The position numbers and the translations under genes are program-made. From Mycolicibacterium sp. CBMA 247 (GTDB lineage Bacteria > Actinomycetota > Actinomycetes > Mycobacteriales > Mycobacteriaceae), in NCBI RefSeq assembly GCF_009729095.1, contig NZ_VTGX01000004.1:372001-436000 (forward strand): 64,000 nt of DNA. The letters run 5' to 3'. The notes below the pieces were generated by a model, which did not search any database, was not told the origin of the DNA, and worked only from the letters and a program-made list of their open reading frames with translations. Below are positions 43,766-52,666 of the stretch, piece after piece (the first letter of the stretch is position 1; each line of letters begins with the position of its first letter).

Positions 43766-44788
43766 CTAGGACGCCAACGGCGGATCTTCCGGCGCATTCG
43801 CGGGCCAGCCGCTGCGGTCAATCTGCTGGACGAAGGCACACAGCATGCCCATTTGGTGGGCGACCCGCCCGGTGGTCATTAAATAGCCCTCGACACGAGT
43901 CGTCGGAAAGTGCGCTCTGGTCTGCTCCCGAAGCCGGTTGAACGTATCTTGGCTATATCCAAGCTGGGCCAGGTGACCGACTCGCCGGAAGGCCGAGGCC
44001 ATGTCGTCGGGTTGACCAAGCTCATGGCCGTAGTCGCCGTCGTGCATCTCGAAAAACGGGCGCATCGGGTGTCGGTCCGCAACCATCCGTTCTTGCAAGA
44101 GTGAATCGAGCTCGCGGTGGAACCAAGGCAACCCGCTTTCGAGACGCTGCAGGCGGACGTACTGGTCCAACGTATTCCAGTCGCGCACTGCTGCAAACCA
44201 TTGCAGCCGTAGATCAGACGTCTCGCCGATCTGTTGCATCAAGCTCTGGAGTGCTTCGCCCCAAATGCGACTTTGGTTCTGCACGAAGGTAATTAGTTGT
44301 TCGAACTCTTCGGGCGTGAGTTCGCTGCCATACCTGTTGATCCCCTGCCACGTCTCGTCGTGGATTTCTTGGATGCGCTGCGCGCAGGCATTGAGCGCCT
44401 CTATGCGTTCAGAGCTGCAAAGCGTTACGACCGCGTCGCGGTATTGGTTCCACGCGATCTGGCTGATTGCCTTTACGCTATCTACTGCCGCCTTCTGGTC
44501 ACGTTGGCTAGCAAGCGTTGCGAGTACGACAAGGGCGAACGGTACGCCGATGAGAAACCCGGTCAGGCCCGCCAACACGTTCGGGATGTAGGAATACGAT
44601 TTGATCCACTCTGCTCTAGTGAGGTCGGCAACCAGGCATACGACGAACAGAGCGCCGCCGAGAACCAACATGGCCCAGACGAGTAACTTTGTGGAGCGCC
44701 CGAAGTTACGGAAGGCATCTAGAATTCCTTCGGGTTTCACGGTAGTCGAATGGTGCGACGGCCATGTCGTCGTCCCGGCCCTATTCAA
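43766..44788 (-). CDS. Two-helix membrane protein with long helical domain (element cargo)
   Basis: 340 residues from a TTG at 44788 with AGGGAG seven bases upstream. Two transmembrane helices at about 34-56 (LLVWAMLVLGGALFVVCLVA) and 67-92 (VLAGLTGFLIGVPFALVVLA), then about 240 residues of mostly alpha-helical, charged sequence facing the cytoplasm. No family recognised. Two N-terminal helices with a helical cytosolic body fit many membrane-acting abortive-infection or effector proteins, but that is only an analogy. Its stop codon is in frame with the capsid relic that follows. Confidence 0.62.
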   Translation of the reverse strand: MNRAGTTTWPSHHSTTVKPEGILDAFRNFGRSTKLLVWAMLVLGGALFVVCLVADLTRAEWIKSYSYIPNVLAGLTGFLIGVPFALVVLATLASQRDQKAAVDSVKAISQIAWNQYRDAVVTLCSSERIEALNACAQRIQEIHDETWQGINRYGSELTPEEFEQLITFVQNQSRIWGEALQSLMQQIGETSDLRLQWFAAVRDWNTLDQYVRLQRLESGLPWFHRELDSLLQERMVADRHPMRPFFEMHDGDYGHELGQPDDMASAFRRVGHLAQLGYSQDTFNRLREQTRAHFPTTRVEGYLMTTGRVAHQMGMLCAFVQQIDRSGWPANAPEDPPLAS

Positions 44789-44832
44789 TCGATCTCCCTA
44801 GAACAGCTCTTCCTGTCCATCATCTGCCCGCA

Positions 44833-45288
44833 TCATGCGAGGCTCAGACCCGCCTGCTTCGGCAGGCCCCACTTGTCGAGCTCAACAGCCGTGATCCGGA
44901 CTCGCTGACCAACCTGTGTCTCTACGCCTTTCATGCGATATATGTGTGGCTGCGGACGCCAGTCGTTTAACACGAAGATCAGTCCAGCGGTGACGGTTGA
45001 GGTCTCGATCGCAATGCCCATGAGGCCGTTGTGGTCCTTTGCACCGTGGCCGATCCAGTGCAACCCGGCATCAAACAGTGCCCGGCGCTCATCCTCGTTG
45101 CGAAGCTGCTCGCGGTCCTTTGTGATGATGCCGTCATAACGACGCTCCGCAAGTATCTGGAACAGCGGGATATCGTCAGTGCTCGACAGCCCCTCATCGA
45201 ACGCGTAGCCAAACTCGTGTGTCCTGTACGTAGACCGCAAGGGTTCCAGACACCCAGCATTGACATTCTCGTCGACGAAGAACTTCAC
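44833..45288 (-). CDS. DUF5615 PIN-like toxin, VapC45-type
   Basis: 151 residues from a GTG at 45288 that overlaps the preceding stop by 4 bp (GTGA). The start KFFVDENVNAGCLEPL and the downstream IITKDREQLRNEDERRA supply the acidic residues of a minimal PIN-like nuclease fold as in DUF5615. The pairing with a DUF433 protein matches the VapBC45 arrangement of M. tuberculosis. It probably cleaves an RNA when free of its antitoxin. Expression is probably coupled to the antitoxin. Confidence 0.78.
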   Translation of the reverse strand: MKFFVDENVNAGCLEPLRSTYRTHEFGYAFDEGLSSTDDIPLFQILAERRYDGIITKDREQLRNEDERRALFDAGLHWIGHGAKDHNGLMGIAIETSTVTAGLIFVLNDWRPQPHIYRMKGVETQVGQRVRITAVELDKWGLPKQAGLSLA

Positions 45289-45908
45289 CCAGCGCGCTTC
45301 TTTCGTTGCGCGTCTACCTGATCGGCGAAACTCAGTGCGTCCTTCGCCGCAGCCTTCGATACACCGGGGTAGTAGTGCTTGACATCCTCCGGCCGAAGGT
45401 CTCCACCGCGCAAGGCTGAGGCGATGGTGTCATATGGCACTCGCGTGCCAGTGATCGTCGGCCACCCGCCTAGGCGCTGCGGATCCACACTGAGCTTTGG
45501 ACGGGGCGTACGGAAGTCGATGACCTTATCGCCCCGCTTGTTAACGAAGGGCTTGAAGATGTCGTCAAACGAGTAGATATGCAACTGACCAGGATTCTTG
45601 ACGATGTCCATGAACCCAGAATCAGTCCAGACCGCAATCGTCTTACCGTCCGTTGCGAACTGATACGCCGACGGATGCTCTGCCAACTCCAAAACTGGAA
45701 GGTTCTTGAACGCTTGCCTGACCTTCTGGAGGGACGCCTCAAGCCGTAGCCGCGCGACCGTGCGCAGGGCAATCAGGTCACGAAACGAGTACAGCGGAGG
45801 CCGGTACGCTTTGGCCTCTGGAACCAGTAGCCGGGTTCTCCGCCAATGCGTCAACTGGGAGCGAGTGACGCCGGTCATCGTCACCGTCAGATCTACGGGA
45901 AAGCTCAC
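45285..45908 (-). CDS. DUF433 antitoxin with MerR-like HTH, VapB45-type
   Basis: 207 residues from a GTG at 45908 after GAGGAGG. The N-terminal MerR-like winged helix (TMTGVTRSQLTHWRRTRLLV, then YSFRDLIALRTVARL) should bind its own promoter. The C-terminal DUF433 domain (LGGWPTITGTRVPYDTIASAL, then GDLRPEDVKHYYPGVSKAAA) should clamp the toxin. The length and two-domain plan fit VapB45. It is the upstream gene of a two-gene toxin-antitoxin operon near the junction of the two elements. Confidence 0.82.
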   Translation of the reverse strand: MSFPVDLTVTMTGVTRSQLTHWRRTRLLVPEAKAYRPPLYSFRDLIALRTVARLRLEASLQKVRQAFKNLPVLELAEHPSAYQFATDGKTIAVWTDSGFMDIVKNPGQLHIYSFDDIFKPFVNKRGDKVIDFRTPRPKLSVDPQRLGGWPTITGTRVPYDTIASALRGGDLRPEDVKHYYPGVSKAAAKDALSFADQVDAQRKKRAG

Positions 45909-46347
45909 TCGTCACACCTCCTCACCAGTTTCGATGCGATCCTGCCATGCGACTGATGAGGTCATCCAGGGAATAGCCCCAGTTCATTGGCCCGGTCACC
46001 CGTGATCTTCGCATCCGCTACCGACAGAAGTGAACAGGACACGTCCTGCCGCATCTCACTGACTGCTGACGCGACGCTGACGCGGGCAGCTGTCAGCGGC
46101 CCGACCCCGCACGCCAGACCGCACGAAAATTGCCCTGAACTGCACCGATATCGGTGCCCCCACTGGGACTCGAACCCAGACTGTGCGGATTTTAAGACTG
46201 TTGCTCTGAGCGTTTGCATTCGTTGGCATGCGTTGGCACCGATGCCAGAATGCCCATTCACCAGGGATTACTCGAAGCTTTGCGTTGGTGACCTTCGGCG
46301 CGTCTCGGAGACATGTGCATACAGTCCGTTTACAACCACCACGGCAA
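45909..46347. other. Gene-free junction region between the two elements
   Basis: About 440 bp without a supportable gene. It holds the tRNA 3' fragment (46153-46196) and, to its right, short repeats of CGTTGGCA (about 46221-46238) that could be integrase arm sites. Confidence 0.5.
46153..46196 (-). repeat. Internal tRNA 3'-half fragment, junction of two elements
   Basis: Read on the minus strand this is the 3' half of a tRNA like the one at 57038-57114: anticodon-loop sequence CTTAAAATCCGC, a T-arm CTGGG-TTCGAGT-CCCAG, and the acceptor end TGGGGGCACC. The T-stem is intact but uses compensated pairs different from the intact tRNA (GTCGG/CCGAC). Homology to the intact gene covers the anticodon loop, so the crossover there differs from the one at 40938. 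Confidence 0.78.
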
Positions 46348-47031
46348 TCAGCCCGCACCGAGAGCAAGCATTGTCAATGCCGATGCCGGAATCGCCGACA
46401 CAATGTTCGTCACGAATGGCCATACCCAACTCGACATGACCGGCCCCCACATCGTTGATCTATTCTCCTCGCTGCTGTGGATAGTGACCCGCAGGACCGT
46501 TGCCGCTAGACGCTCTAATGCATCCTGAAGTTCGAAGTCCCCCGCAATGGCATAGTTATCCACACACCAGCGAAGGTGGGCGACGACTTCCATCGCATGG
46601 AGTCGAAGCGCATCCGGTACTTCGTCGTCATCCGCAAGCGTTTTCGCCACCAGGTCTGCGTATTGAGAAACTTCACCTAGCCCGCCCTCCTTGACGGCAG
46701 GCACGTAATTCCCCAGCAGATCAGCCAGAGTCTCAAGGTGTTCCAGAACGCCCACATCGATGTTGGCTGACCCGCCGCTCGCCCAGCCACCAGGGTGGAC
46801 AAATATGACCGCCCACCAGCTCGGGATATATCGCTTGTAGACACCGACGTTCCGCCCCGCTGCCGCCAGCTCATCCAATAGCTGGGTAATGGCTTCCAAA
46901 TGCCTAACGGCTACGCGATGCCTTACCCACCCGTCCGCGGTGGGCGTGCGACGCATGTCAGCCGACTCGTTGCCAGCCGGACTTTGCCACTGACGGAACT
47001 GGGCCAGAAGCAACTCAGCGGGGTTAGCCAT
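46348..47031 (-). CDS. Hypothetical protein at the left end of the satellite
   Basis: 227 residues from the ATG at 47031. No family recognised. There is a hydrophobic segment at the C-terminus (MSSWVWPFVTNIVSAIPASA, then LTMLALGAG) that could be a tail anchor; the rest looks soluble and helical (LEAITQLLDELAAAGR). It sits between the att fragment and the head genes, where satellites and prophages often carry accessory genes. Confidence 0.6.
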   Translation of the reverse strand: MANPAELLLAQFRQWQSPAGNESADMRRTPTADGWVRHRVAVRHLEAITQLLDELAAAGRNVGVYKRYIPSWWAVIFVHPGGWASGGSANIDVGVLEHLETLADLLGNYVPAVKEGGLGEVSQYADLVAKTLADDDEVPDALRLHAMEVVAHLRWCVDNYAIAGDFELQDALERLAATVLRVTIHSSEENRSTMWGPVMSSWVWPFVTNIVSAIPASALTMLALGAG

Positions 47032-47165
47032 GACCGGATCTTATCGACACACGCGTCAGCCGCCCGTTAGGCCCAAAATCGCCGCGTCATGCTCACCGGG
47101 CGCAATCAGCTTGATTCTTGCCCACCGTGGATCTGCGGCCAACCGTTCGGCCTCAGAGGCGGACA

Positions 47166-47441
47166 TCACGCGCAGTGACGGCACAGCCTGTAACAGCCAG
47201 CCACCACACCCGCCCCCACCCCGGCTAGATCCGGTAGCGATTCGACAACCGTGCGGACATTGATGGTCCTACAGGCCAGGGTGGTGTGCACTGCGCCGCC
47301 ATATACTCGGTAGTAGCGGGTCCAGCGTCCATGGCGTTCCCATACCCGTTGCCCGTACTCCACAGTTGGATGGTCGCGGTGATTCCACACGAACGGGGCA
47401 AGTTCCGTTTCATGGTCCCGCATCTGTTGCCGCGTGTACAT
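47166..47441 (-). CDS. Small Cys/His-rich hypothetical protein
   Basis: 91 residues from the ATG at 47441 (MYTRQQMRDHETELAPFVW). A C-terminal cluster CYRLCRHCA together with HTTLACRT could hold a metal ion. The middle is rich in Tyr, Arg and His. It is separated from the head genes by a strong hairpin terminator at 47532-47568. Function unknown. Confidence 0.5.
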   Translation of the reverse strand: MYTRQQMRDHETELAPFVWNHRDHPTVEYGQRVWERHGRWTRYYRVYGGAVHTTLACRTINVRTVVESLPDLAGVGAGVVAGCYRLCRHCA

Positions 47442-47531
47442 GGCGGGAACGCTAGCAACTGTTGCACTGCAACGGAATACGTGTCTTTGTGCTACACGGC
47501 TCGCTTGTGTGTGTTCGGTGTGTGGACACAA

Positions 47532-47568
47532 CAAAGCCCCAACCGAGACGGCTCGGGTCGGGGCTTTG
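47532..47568. terminator. Hairpin terminator downstream of the head genes
   Basis: Arms CAAAGCCCC (47532-47540) and GGGGCTTTG (47560-47568), with an inner CCGAG/CTCGG pair around ACGG. It lies 120 bp past the last connector gene stop and should end the structural transcript. Confidence 0.72.
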
Positions 47569-47687
47569 CGTCGCGCGTCAGCGGGGCCTGTCAGAGCCCG
47601 CTGCGCTGCGTTGTTGGCCTACCCGCGCACCATCCCTAGAGGCGGGCAGACCCGCAGCGAAAGGACTCGTAACGCTGCGTTGCTTAT

Positions 47688-48017
47688 TCAGTTCACAAGT
47701 GCGGCGATCTCATACCAGCGGTAGCGGGCCGTCGAGGTGGAACCGGTCAGGCTGTGCGGCCTACCCCACTGTGGGCCACCGTGCACCTTGTATGCCACAC
47801 CTTCAATGACCAGGGTGTCATCGTGGCGCAACGTGATAGCGGCATCAGTAGGGACACCGATCTGGCCCTGAGTGCTCGCCACATTGCCCCGCTTGTCAGT
47901 CACACCGCTGTTGTTCCAACCGAAGATTAGGCCGGTTACGGTGCCGATCTTCTCGGGGTCGATTTGGTCGCCGTGCTTGTCATAGCCGGTGGCGCGGGTT
48001 ACCTCACCGGTCAGCAC
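47688..48017 (-). CDS. Putative head-tail connector (stopper-like)
   Basis: 109 residues from a GTG at 48017, overlapping the preceding gene by 7 bp. The sequence is mostly beta (TGLIFGWNNSG, HDDTLVIEGVAYKVHGGPQW), as in small head-to-tail stopper proteins that cap the connector. The position directly after the first connector supports this. It is the last structural gene; no tail gene follows. Confidence 0.6.
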   Translation of the reverse strand: MLTGEVTRATGYDKHGDQIDPEKIGTVTGLIFGWNNSGVTDKRGNVASTQGQIGVPTDAAITLRHDDTLVIEGVAYKVHGGPQWGRPHSLTGSTSTARYRWYEIAALVN

Positions 48018-48334
48018 GCGCGCACCCGGTAACGGTTGAGTACGTAGTACTCGGCAACAGTCCAGCCGGTGAACGCGGAACGGTAAGCCACAGACGCAGG
48101 GCCTTCCATCTCATCAATCAGCAGACCGCGAGGGTTCGAAAGCAAACGTGCCGCAGCGGTGAGGATTACAGATTGAATATCCTCGTTAGGTTCACCGTTG
48201 GTGAATCCCTGATCCCTGGTGTATGCCTTGGCCAGCGCGGTAATCACCGACAGGACCGCCGAACCCTGCTCCGATTCGACGGTCCTGCCAAGCAATGCCG
48301 CCAACTCCAAATATGTTGGCGCTGCCATGGTCAC
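48011..48334 (-). CDS. Putative head-tail adaptor
   Basis: 107 residues; a GTG at 48334 overlaps the capsid stop by 4 bp, and an ATG at 48328 is also possible. The all-helical pattern (TYLELAALLGRTVESEQGSA, ALAKAYTRDQGF, QSVILTAAARLLSNP) fits the gp6/gp15-type adaptor that docks on the portal. It is placed right after the capsid gene, as in siphophage head modules. Confidence 0.62.
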   Translation of the reverse strand: MTMAAPTYLELAALLGRTVESEQGSAVLSVITALAKAYTRDQGFTNGEPNEDIQSVILTAAARLLSNPRGLLIDEMEGPASVAYRSAFTGWTVAEYYVLNRYRVRAC

Positions 48335-49194
48335 GCCTCGGTCAGCAGAGTGACAGCCTTAGCCTGCGTCAATCCAACATCGAAACGGGTCACCACACGG
48401 ATACCGATGGTGTCGAAATCGCCAAACGTCTGATCGAGAATCGCGACCTCAGCGTCCACGTCACGCGCAACCGCTACGTGGGAGAAGTCGACCAGACCGA
48501 CGCGGGCCTTGCCGGGTGCAGTGCCAGCGTTCGGAATGTTGTCCGTGATGACAACAGGCAGCCCGAGAATCTGGAACGCGGTGCCGTTCTGAATGGTCGA
48601 CGGGTCGAACAAGTAACGCGCATCATCGGTGCCAACCTTCAACTTGCGGAGCTTCGCGAAGCTGGCAGCGGTCATCACCCAATGCGTTGGGTTCACCTTG
48701 TTTGCCTGTGCCGTAGCGATGGCATCGATCAGCGAGTCGGGATCGGTCAAATCCAATGCACCCGTGGCGATTCCAGTCTGTCGGAAAATGCCCTTGATGG
48801 TGTCGCTGGATCCAGTGCCGTCCCACAATGCGGCGTCTAGCACGTTGGCAACATCGGTGACAAGGCGGGTGCGTAGCGCTGCCTCAAGCCCAACAACGGA
48901 CTGTCGTACCAGTTCGTTGGACAGCTTGGTCAGAACCTTGATGCCCTTCATCGAAGATGGCAGTAACTCCACCTCGTCAAAGGTTGCGTTGCTGTCTGCG
49001 ATCTGGGCACCCGCAGCGGTGAACGCTGCGCTGGCACCGGATGCCACGCGAGGAATGCGCACCGGGCTTGCCGAATCGTAAATAGTTGGGCCAGCGGCTA
49101 GAAACGTGCTGGCCTGCTCTAGTGGCTGCACAAGTACGTTGGCAACCTGGGAAGCGAGAAGAGTGGTGTTACCACTTGGGGTCTGAATAGCCAT
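48331..49194 (-). CDS. HK97-fold major capsid protein of the satellite
   Basis: 287 residues. Elements of HK97-type capsids are visible: VQPLEQASTFLAAGPTIYDS and VRIPRVASGASAAF (N-arm and E-loop side), ELVRQSVVGLEAALRTRLV (spine helix), ALWDGTGSSDTIKGIF, and HWVMTAASFAKLRKLK (A-domain). It is unlike the frameshifted capsid of the left element, so the two elements carry different capsid lineages. It should self-assemble with the scaffold encoded upstream. No protease gene is seen. Confidence 0.85.
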   Translation of the reverse strand: MAIQTPSGNTTLLASQVANVLVQPLEQASTFLAAGPTIYDSASPVRIPRVASGASAAFTAAGAQIADSNATFDEVELLPSSMKGIKVLTKLSNELVRQSVVGLEAALRTRLVTDVANVLDAALWDGTGSSDTIKGIFRQTGIATGALDLTDPDSLIDAIATAQANKVNPTHWVMTAASFAKLRKLKVGTDDARYLFDPSTIQNGTAFQILGLPVVITDNIPNAGTAPGKARVGLVDFSHVAVARDVDAEVAILDQTFGDFDTIGIRVVTRFDVGLTQAKAVTLLTEA

Positions 49195-49331
49195 GAATGT
49201 CCCTGACGGAAAACGGATTTGAAAGCTCCGTCATCGGGACGGTCGGCGTGGAATGAGCGTCAGGCTCAGAAGGGGTTTAGGTGGGCATCAGGCCAACACC
49301 TACACTCTAAGTATACTTGATAAAACTCGGG

Positions 49332-49835
49332 TCAGGCGTTGCCCTTGAGTCGATCTAGTAGGTTGAACTCTGCAGGCTGGCCACCCTTGACGCCTTGCCC
49401 AGCATCGCCGGATACCTTGCGGGCCTTAAGGTGTGGCTTTGAGGCAATCAGTTCATTTACTGCTGCGGCAAGCTTGTCTGCGTCGGCAAGGTGCTCAGCG
49501 TTGAACACCAAATCCGTTGGATCGGTGAGTATTCCGGTGGCGCGGACTAGCTCGGTGTGGAGGCGTGCGGCTAGTTCATCCCGTTCGCCCTCGGCGGTAT
49601 CAGCGCGCGTGGTCAATTCGTCGCGCTGACTTTCGGCAGTCTTGGCGCGGTCGCGGTAGCCGCGCGACTCCTTGCGGATCTTCTCGACGTACTCACGTGG
49701 GAACGATTCCCCCTCAGGCGTTTCTGCCTCCGAGTCGCCCTGTGCGGTATCGGGATCTCCGTCGTGTGCGATTACCGCCCCGGCGTCTAGTTCGTTGCTC
49801 TGTGCGGCATCTGGGCCGGTTTCTGCGCTACTCAT
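49332..49835 (-). CDS. Putative scaffold protein
   Basis: 167 residues. An acidic disordered N-terminus (DAAQSNELDAGAVIAHDGDP), a long coiled coil (REYVEKIRKESRGYRDRAKT, then AESQRDELTTRADTAEGERD), and a C-terminal region ending KGGQPAEFNLLDRLKGNA. This is the shape of phage scaffold proteins placed between portal and capsid genes. It should direct capsid size. If the element makes smaller capsids than its helper, this gene is a candidate determinant. Confidence 0.75.
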   Translation of the reverse strand: MSSAETGPDAAQSNELDAGAVIAHDGDPDTAQGDSEAETPEGESFPREYVEKIRKESRGYRDRAKTAESQRDELTTRADTAEGERDELAARLHTELVRATGILTDPTDLVFNAEHLADADKLAAAVNELIASKPHLKARKVSGDAGQGVKGGQPAEFNLLDRLKGNA

Positions 49836-49846
49836 GGTGTCCTCTC

Positions 49847-51181
49847 TCAGGCTGCGTCTCGTTGGCCGCGCATGTAGGTGCCAACCGCGATGTCACGCGC
49901 GGCAGATGCGTCGTCGTTGATTGCGTCTAGCTCCGCTTCGATCTCGTCGTCGGTGAACCCCAACCGGGCCAGTGTTGCGCGGCGGGACAGTAGACCTGAC
50001 TGGAAGAGCTTCACGGCGGCGTCGGCTTCCTGGGCTACCGAACGCGTGGCGGCACTGCCCCACGTGACCCGCAGCGGGATTGTGGTCGGGTCGGCGCTCC
50101 TATCGACTGCGATAAGCAAGCGGCCCACCAGTTCCCACGCGCGACCGAACAGTAGTTGCTTCTGCTCTGCGCGTGCGGTGAGTGATGCCTCACTAGCCCG
50201 CAACCCGTCGGCGGATGGAACCTGGCTGCTGCTAAGCGGATTAAGATAGTGGGCGGGGAGAGCAGATACGGCGGCGATCTGCGAAATGATCACCTGAACG
50301 CCTTCCTTGAAACCGGACAAGTCGGACGCCGGAAGCTGCCCGAACTTCGTATCGGACTGCTCGCTGATCATGGTCTGAATGGTGTTCACGTCATCGATAG
50401 GTGACACCAGATCAATGACCGGTTCGTCGTCGTCGTCCAGGACGGGGTTGCCGTCAGCGTCAACCCGTTCACGTTCCACCAGCTCTAGACCAGCAATCCA
50501 ACGCCGGGGCTTACCAGCGGCCTCTGATGCGGTCATCATGTCCACAAGTAGTTTGTTCAGTGCGTCAACCAGCGGCACGAGGTCGTCAACTTCACTGCCT
50601 CCGTTGTCGATGGGCACCAACGGAACAACACCTAGCGGATTGTCCAGCGTCTCAACGAGTTCAAATCCAGCGGTCGCAGCACCAGGCGTGTTCGCTACGT
50701 GGTGCTCGATACGGTCAGGCAGGTACACGTAGGCATGGGTCTGAGTCTTTGTGCGGTAGCGCTTCACGCCAGCAATCACAGAACGGTCAGCAGGATCACG
50801 CAGCACCGCACACTGACGGGGAGATTCCACCGACGCGACCGGCCTACCGTCCTTCGACCACACCAGCACGTAGCCAACGGAATACAGGAGAGCGTCGGCC
50901 ATTACCTGGGCGGCAAGCTGGTCGGTGTCGCTGTCAACGAACAACTTCCATGCGTGAGGATCGCTGAAACCCACGATGCGGAGGCGTTCGGTCAGGCTGG
51001 ATACCGCCAATCGCGGGATGTTGCTAGCCATGCGAGACAGGCGATTACCCAAAGCCTTTCGGGATTCCGGACTGATCCAGGCAAGCGACTGAGCGCCAGT
51101 GTGATAGCGCTCAAGTTCAGCGTATCGGCCCTGTGGTGCGTCGAGGTTCTGCAGCAACTCCACCAATAGATCGCTAGACAT
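49847..51181 (-). CDS. Portal protein (SPP1 gp6-like)
   Basis: 444 residues; the ATG at 51181 overlaps the terminase stop by one base (TGATG). Typical portal features: an N-terminal wing (RYHTGAQSLAWISPESRKAL), the stem and crown helices near QVIISQIAAVSALPAHYLNP, and the C-terminal crown. The dodecamer forms the DNA entry channel. It lies in the order terminase-portal-scaffold-capsid. Confidence 0.88.
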   Translation of the reverse strand: MSSDLLVELLQNLDAPQGRYAELERYHTGAQSLAWISPESRKALGNRLSRMASNIPRLAVSSLTERLRIVGFSDPHAWKLFVDSDTDQLAAQVMADALLYSVGYVLVWSKDGRPVASVESPRQCAVLRDPADRSVIAGVKRYRTKTQTHAYVYLPDRIEHHVANTPGAATAGFELVETLDNPLGVVPLVPIDNGGSEVDDLVPLVDALNKLLVDMMTASEAAGKPRRWIAGLELVERERVDADGNPVLDDDDEPVIDLVSPIDDVNTIQTMISEQSDTKFGQLPASDLSGFKEGVQVIISQIAAVSALPAHYLNPLSSSQVPSADGLRASEASLTARAEQKQLLFGRAWELVGRLLIAVDRSADPTTIPLRVTWGSAATRSVAQEADAAVKLFQSGLLSRRATLARLGFTDDEIEAELDAINDDASAARDIAVGTYMRGQRDAA

Positions 51182-52650
51182 CAAACTCCAATAACTCGAT
51201 TACGTTTCTTTCGGGTGCCCAACCAGGAACACCGCGAATGACACATCAACAGCGCTGCAGCACAATCAATCTTGGCCGCTCCACGCTTCTTACTTGCCTT
51301 ACCGATACGGAGACCGCCGTTGTTCTCAATGACCGTCGCGGCCATCACATGAGCGGTCAGCGTCTCGTTGCCGCTGTGGGTGAACTTCCCTGCCATGGCG
51401 TTGGTGTACAGCTCGGTAGTCGCCTTAGTGGTGCGCGACGGTGACCATGGGAACTCCGATACCTTCAGGCCCTCACCGGCCAGCACTTGCAGTGTGCGAG
51501 TCCAGCGGAACGGATCGGCCACCAATTCCTTAACGCGGTACCGCTTGCAGGCATGCCTGATCGTGTCCTCAACCTCAAGAACTGGAATGCGGTAATCAGG
51601 TGTGCCGTCGTTCTCCCACACCGCCAACAGGTCAAAGTGAGGCGTGGGCGACACAGTGCCCACAACCAGCGCGGTCGCGTCACCATCGCGGCCACCGAAC
51701 GAACCGTCAAGGGCAATAACTACGTCGCTGCCCTCGGGGATTTCCCGGCCAGTGTTCAACCCGTCCCACACATCCTCGGTGATGAACGGGTTCTCGTTGG
51801 TCGTGACCACCTGGCACAAGCGCTTACGTCTGTACTCGCCCTCAGTGGTCTGCCGGAGCATCGCGGTCGCCTCGCGGCGGCTCAGCATGTCGTCTAGTTG
51901 GGGGTTAGCCAGTTCGAGACAGTGGACACACGCGGCGTCATGGTGCTCGAAACCATCCGCCGAGAACTCAACGAACGCCATAGTGTCGTCGTCAGGGTGT
52001 TCGCGAGCGGCGTTGCGAATGTCAATCAGCACCGAGCTATCCCGGTTAGGTGGCGTACCAATGCCCAACGCCATTGCCCCTTGCAACTTCGCAGCACCCA
52101 TCAACAGCGTTGACCACGTATCTGGATCGATCTCACCCAACTCGTCGGCTAAGGCCATAGTCCACGTACCCAGACCCTCAATGCGCTTAGCCTCAGCCGG
52201 TAGCGCTGTGAGCGTGGAACGCTTTCCGGGGATCTCGATCCGGTCGCGGTACACCAGCGCTCGGGACGCTAGCGCGGGATTCATCTCCACCATCTGGGCG
52301 GCTGGCTTCAGCAGTCGGCCTGCCATGCGCTCATCGACCGCAACAATCGGGATCTCGTTGCCATCAGGACCGGTGAACAGTTCGTAGAGCCCCAACGCGG
52401 CGAACAAACCCGTCTTTCCCAGCCCGCGTGGACCCATGATGGCCCCGACTACCGGTCGCGGATCGGCGTCGAGGAACGGGCGCAGCATGTCCACTTGCCA
52501 GCCTCGTAGCTGCATCGGCTGGCCTGTTCCCGTGCCCTTGGGTACCTGAAGGTATTCGGTACACCAGGCCGCGAACCGCTCTGCCCCAACCCGGTCGGAG
52601 GCAAACGGTAGGGGGCTCGGGTCGGCTGCCCGTTTTGGTCCGGCAGGCAT
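51181..52650 (-). CDS. terL: Phage terminase large subunit
   Basis: 489 residues from the ATG at 52650, with GGAG six bases upstream. ATPase: Walker A-like GAIMGPRGLGKTGLFAAL, Walker B and motif region MALADELGEIDPDTW. C-terminal RNase H-like nuclease with acidic VVIALDGSFGGRDGDATALV. It packages DNA into the satellite's own heads. No small terminase is recognisable, so recognition may rest with one of the small proteins upstream or with a helper. It is divergent from the gene at 52667. Confidence 0.9.
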   Translation of the reverse strand: MPAGPKRAADPSPLPFASDRVGAERFAAWCTEYLQVPKGTGTGQPMQLRGWQVDMLRPFLDADPRPVVGAIMGPRGLGKTGLFAALGLYELFTGPDGNEIPIVAVDERMAGRLLKPAAQMVEMNPALASRALVYRDRIEIPGKRSTLTALPAEAKRIEGLGTWTMALADELGEIDPDTWSTLLMGAAKLQGAMALGIGTPPNRDSSVLIDIRNAAREHPDDDTMAFVEFSADGFEHHDAACVHCLELANPQLDDMLSRREATAMLRQTTEGEYRRKRLCQVVTTNENPFITEDVWDGLNTGREIPEGSDVVIALDGSFGGRDGDATALVVGTVSPTPHFDLLAVWENDGTPDYRIPVLEVEDTIRHACKRYRVKELVADPFRWTRTLQVLAGEGLKVSEFPWSPSRTTKATTELYTNAMAGKFTHSGNETLTAHVMAATVIENNGGLRIGKASKKRGAAKIDCAAALLMCHSRCSWLGTRKKRNRVIGV

Positions 52651-52666
52651 GTAATACTCCGAAGCT

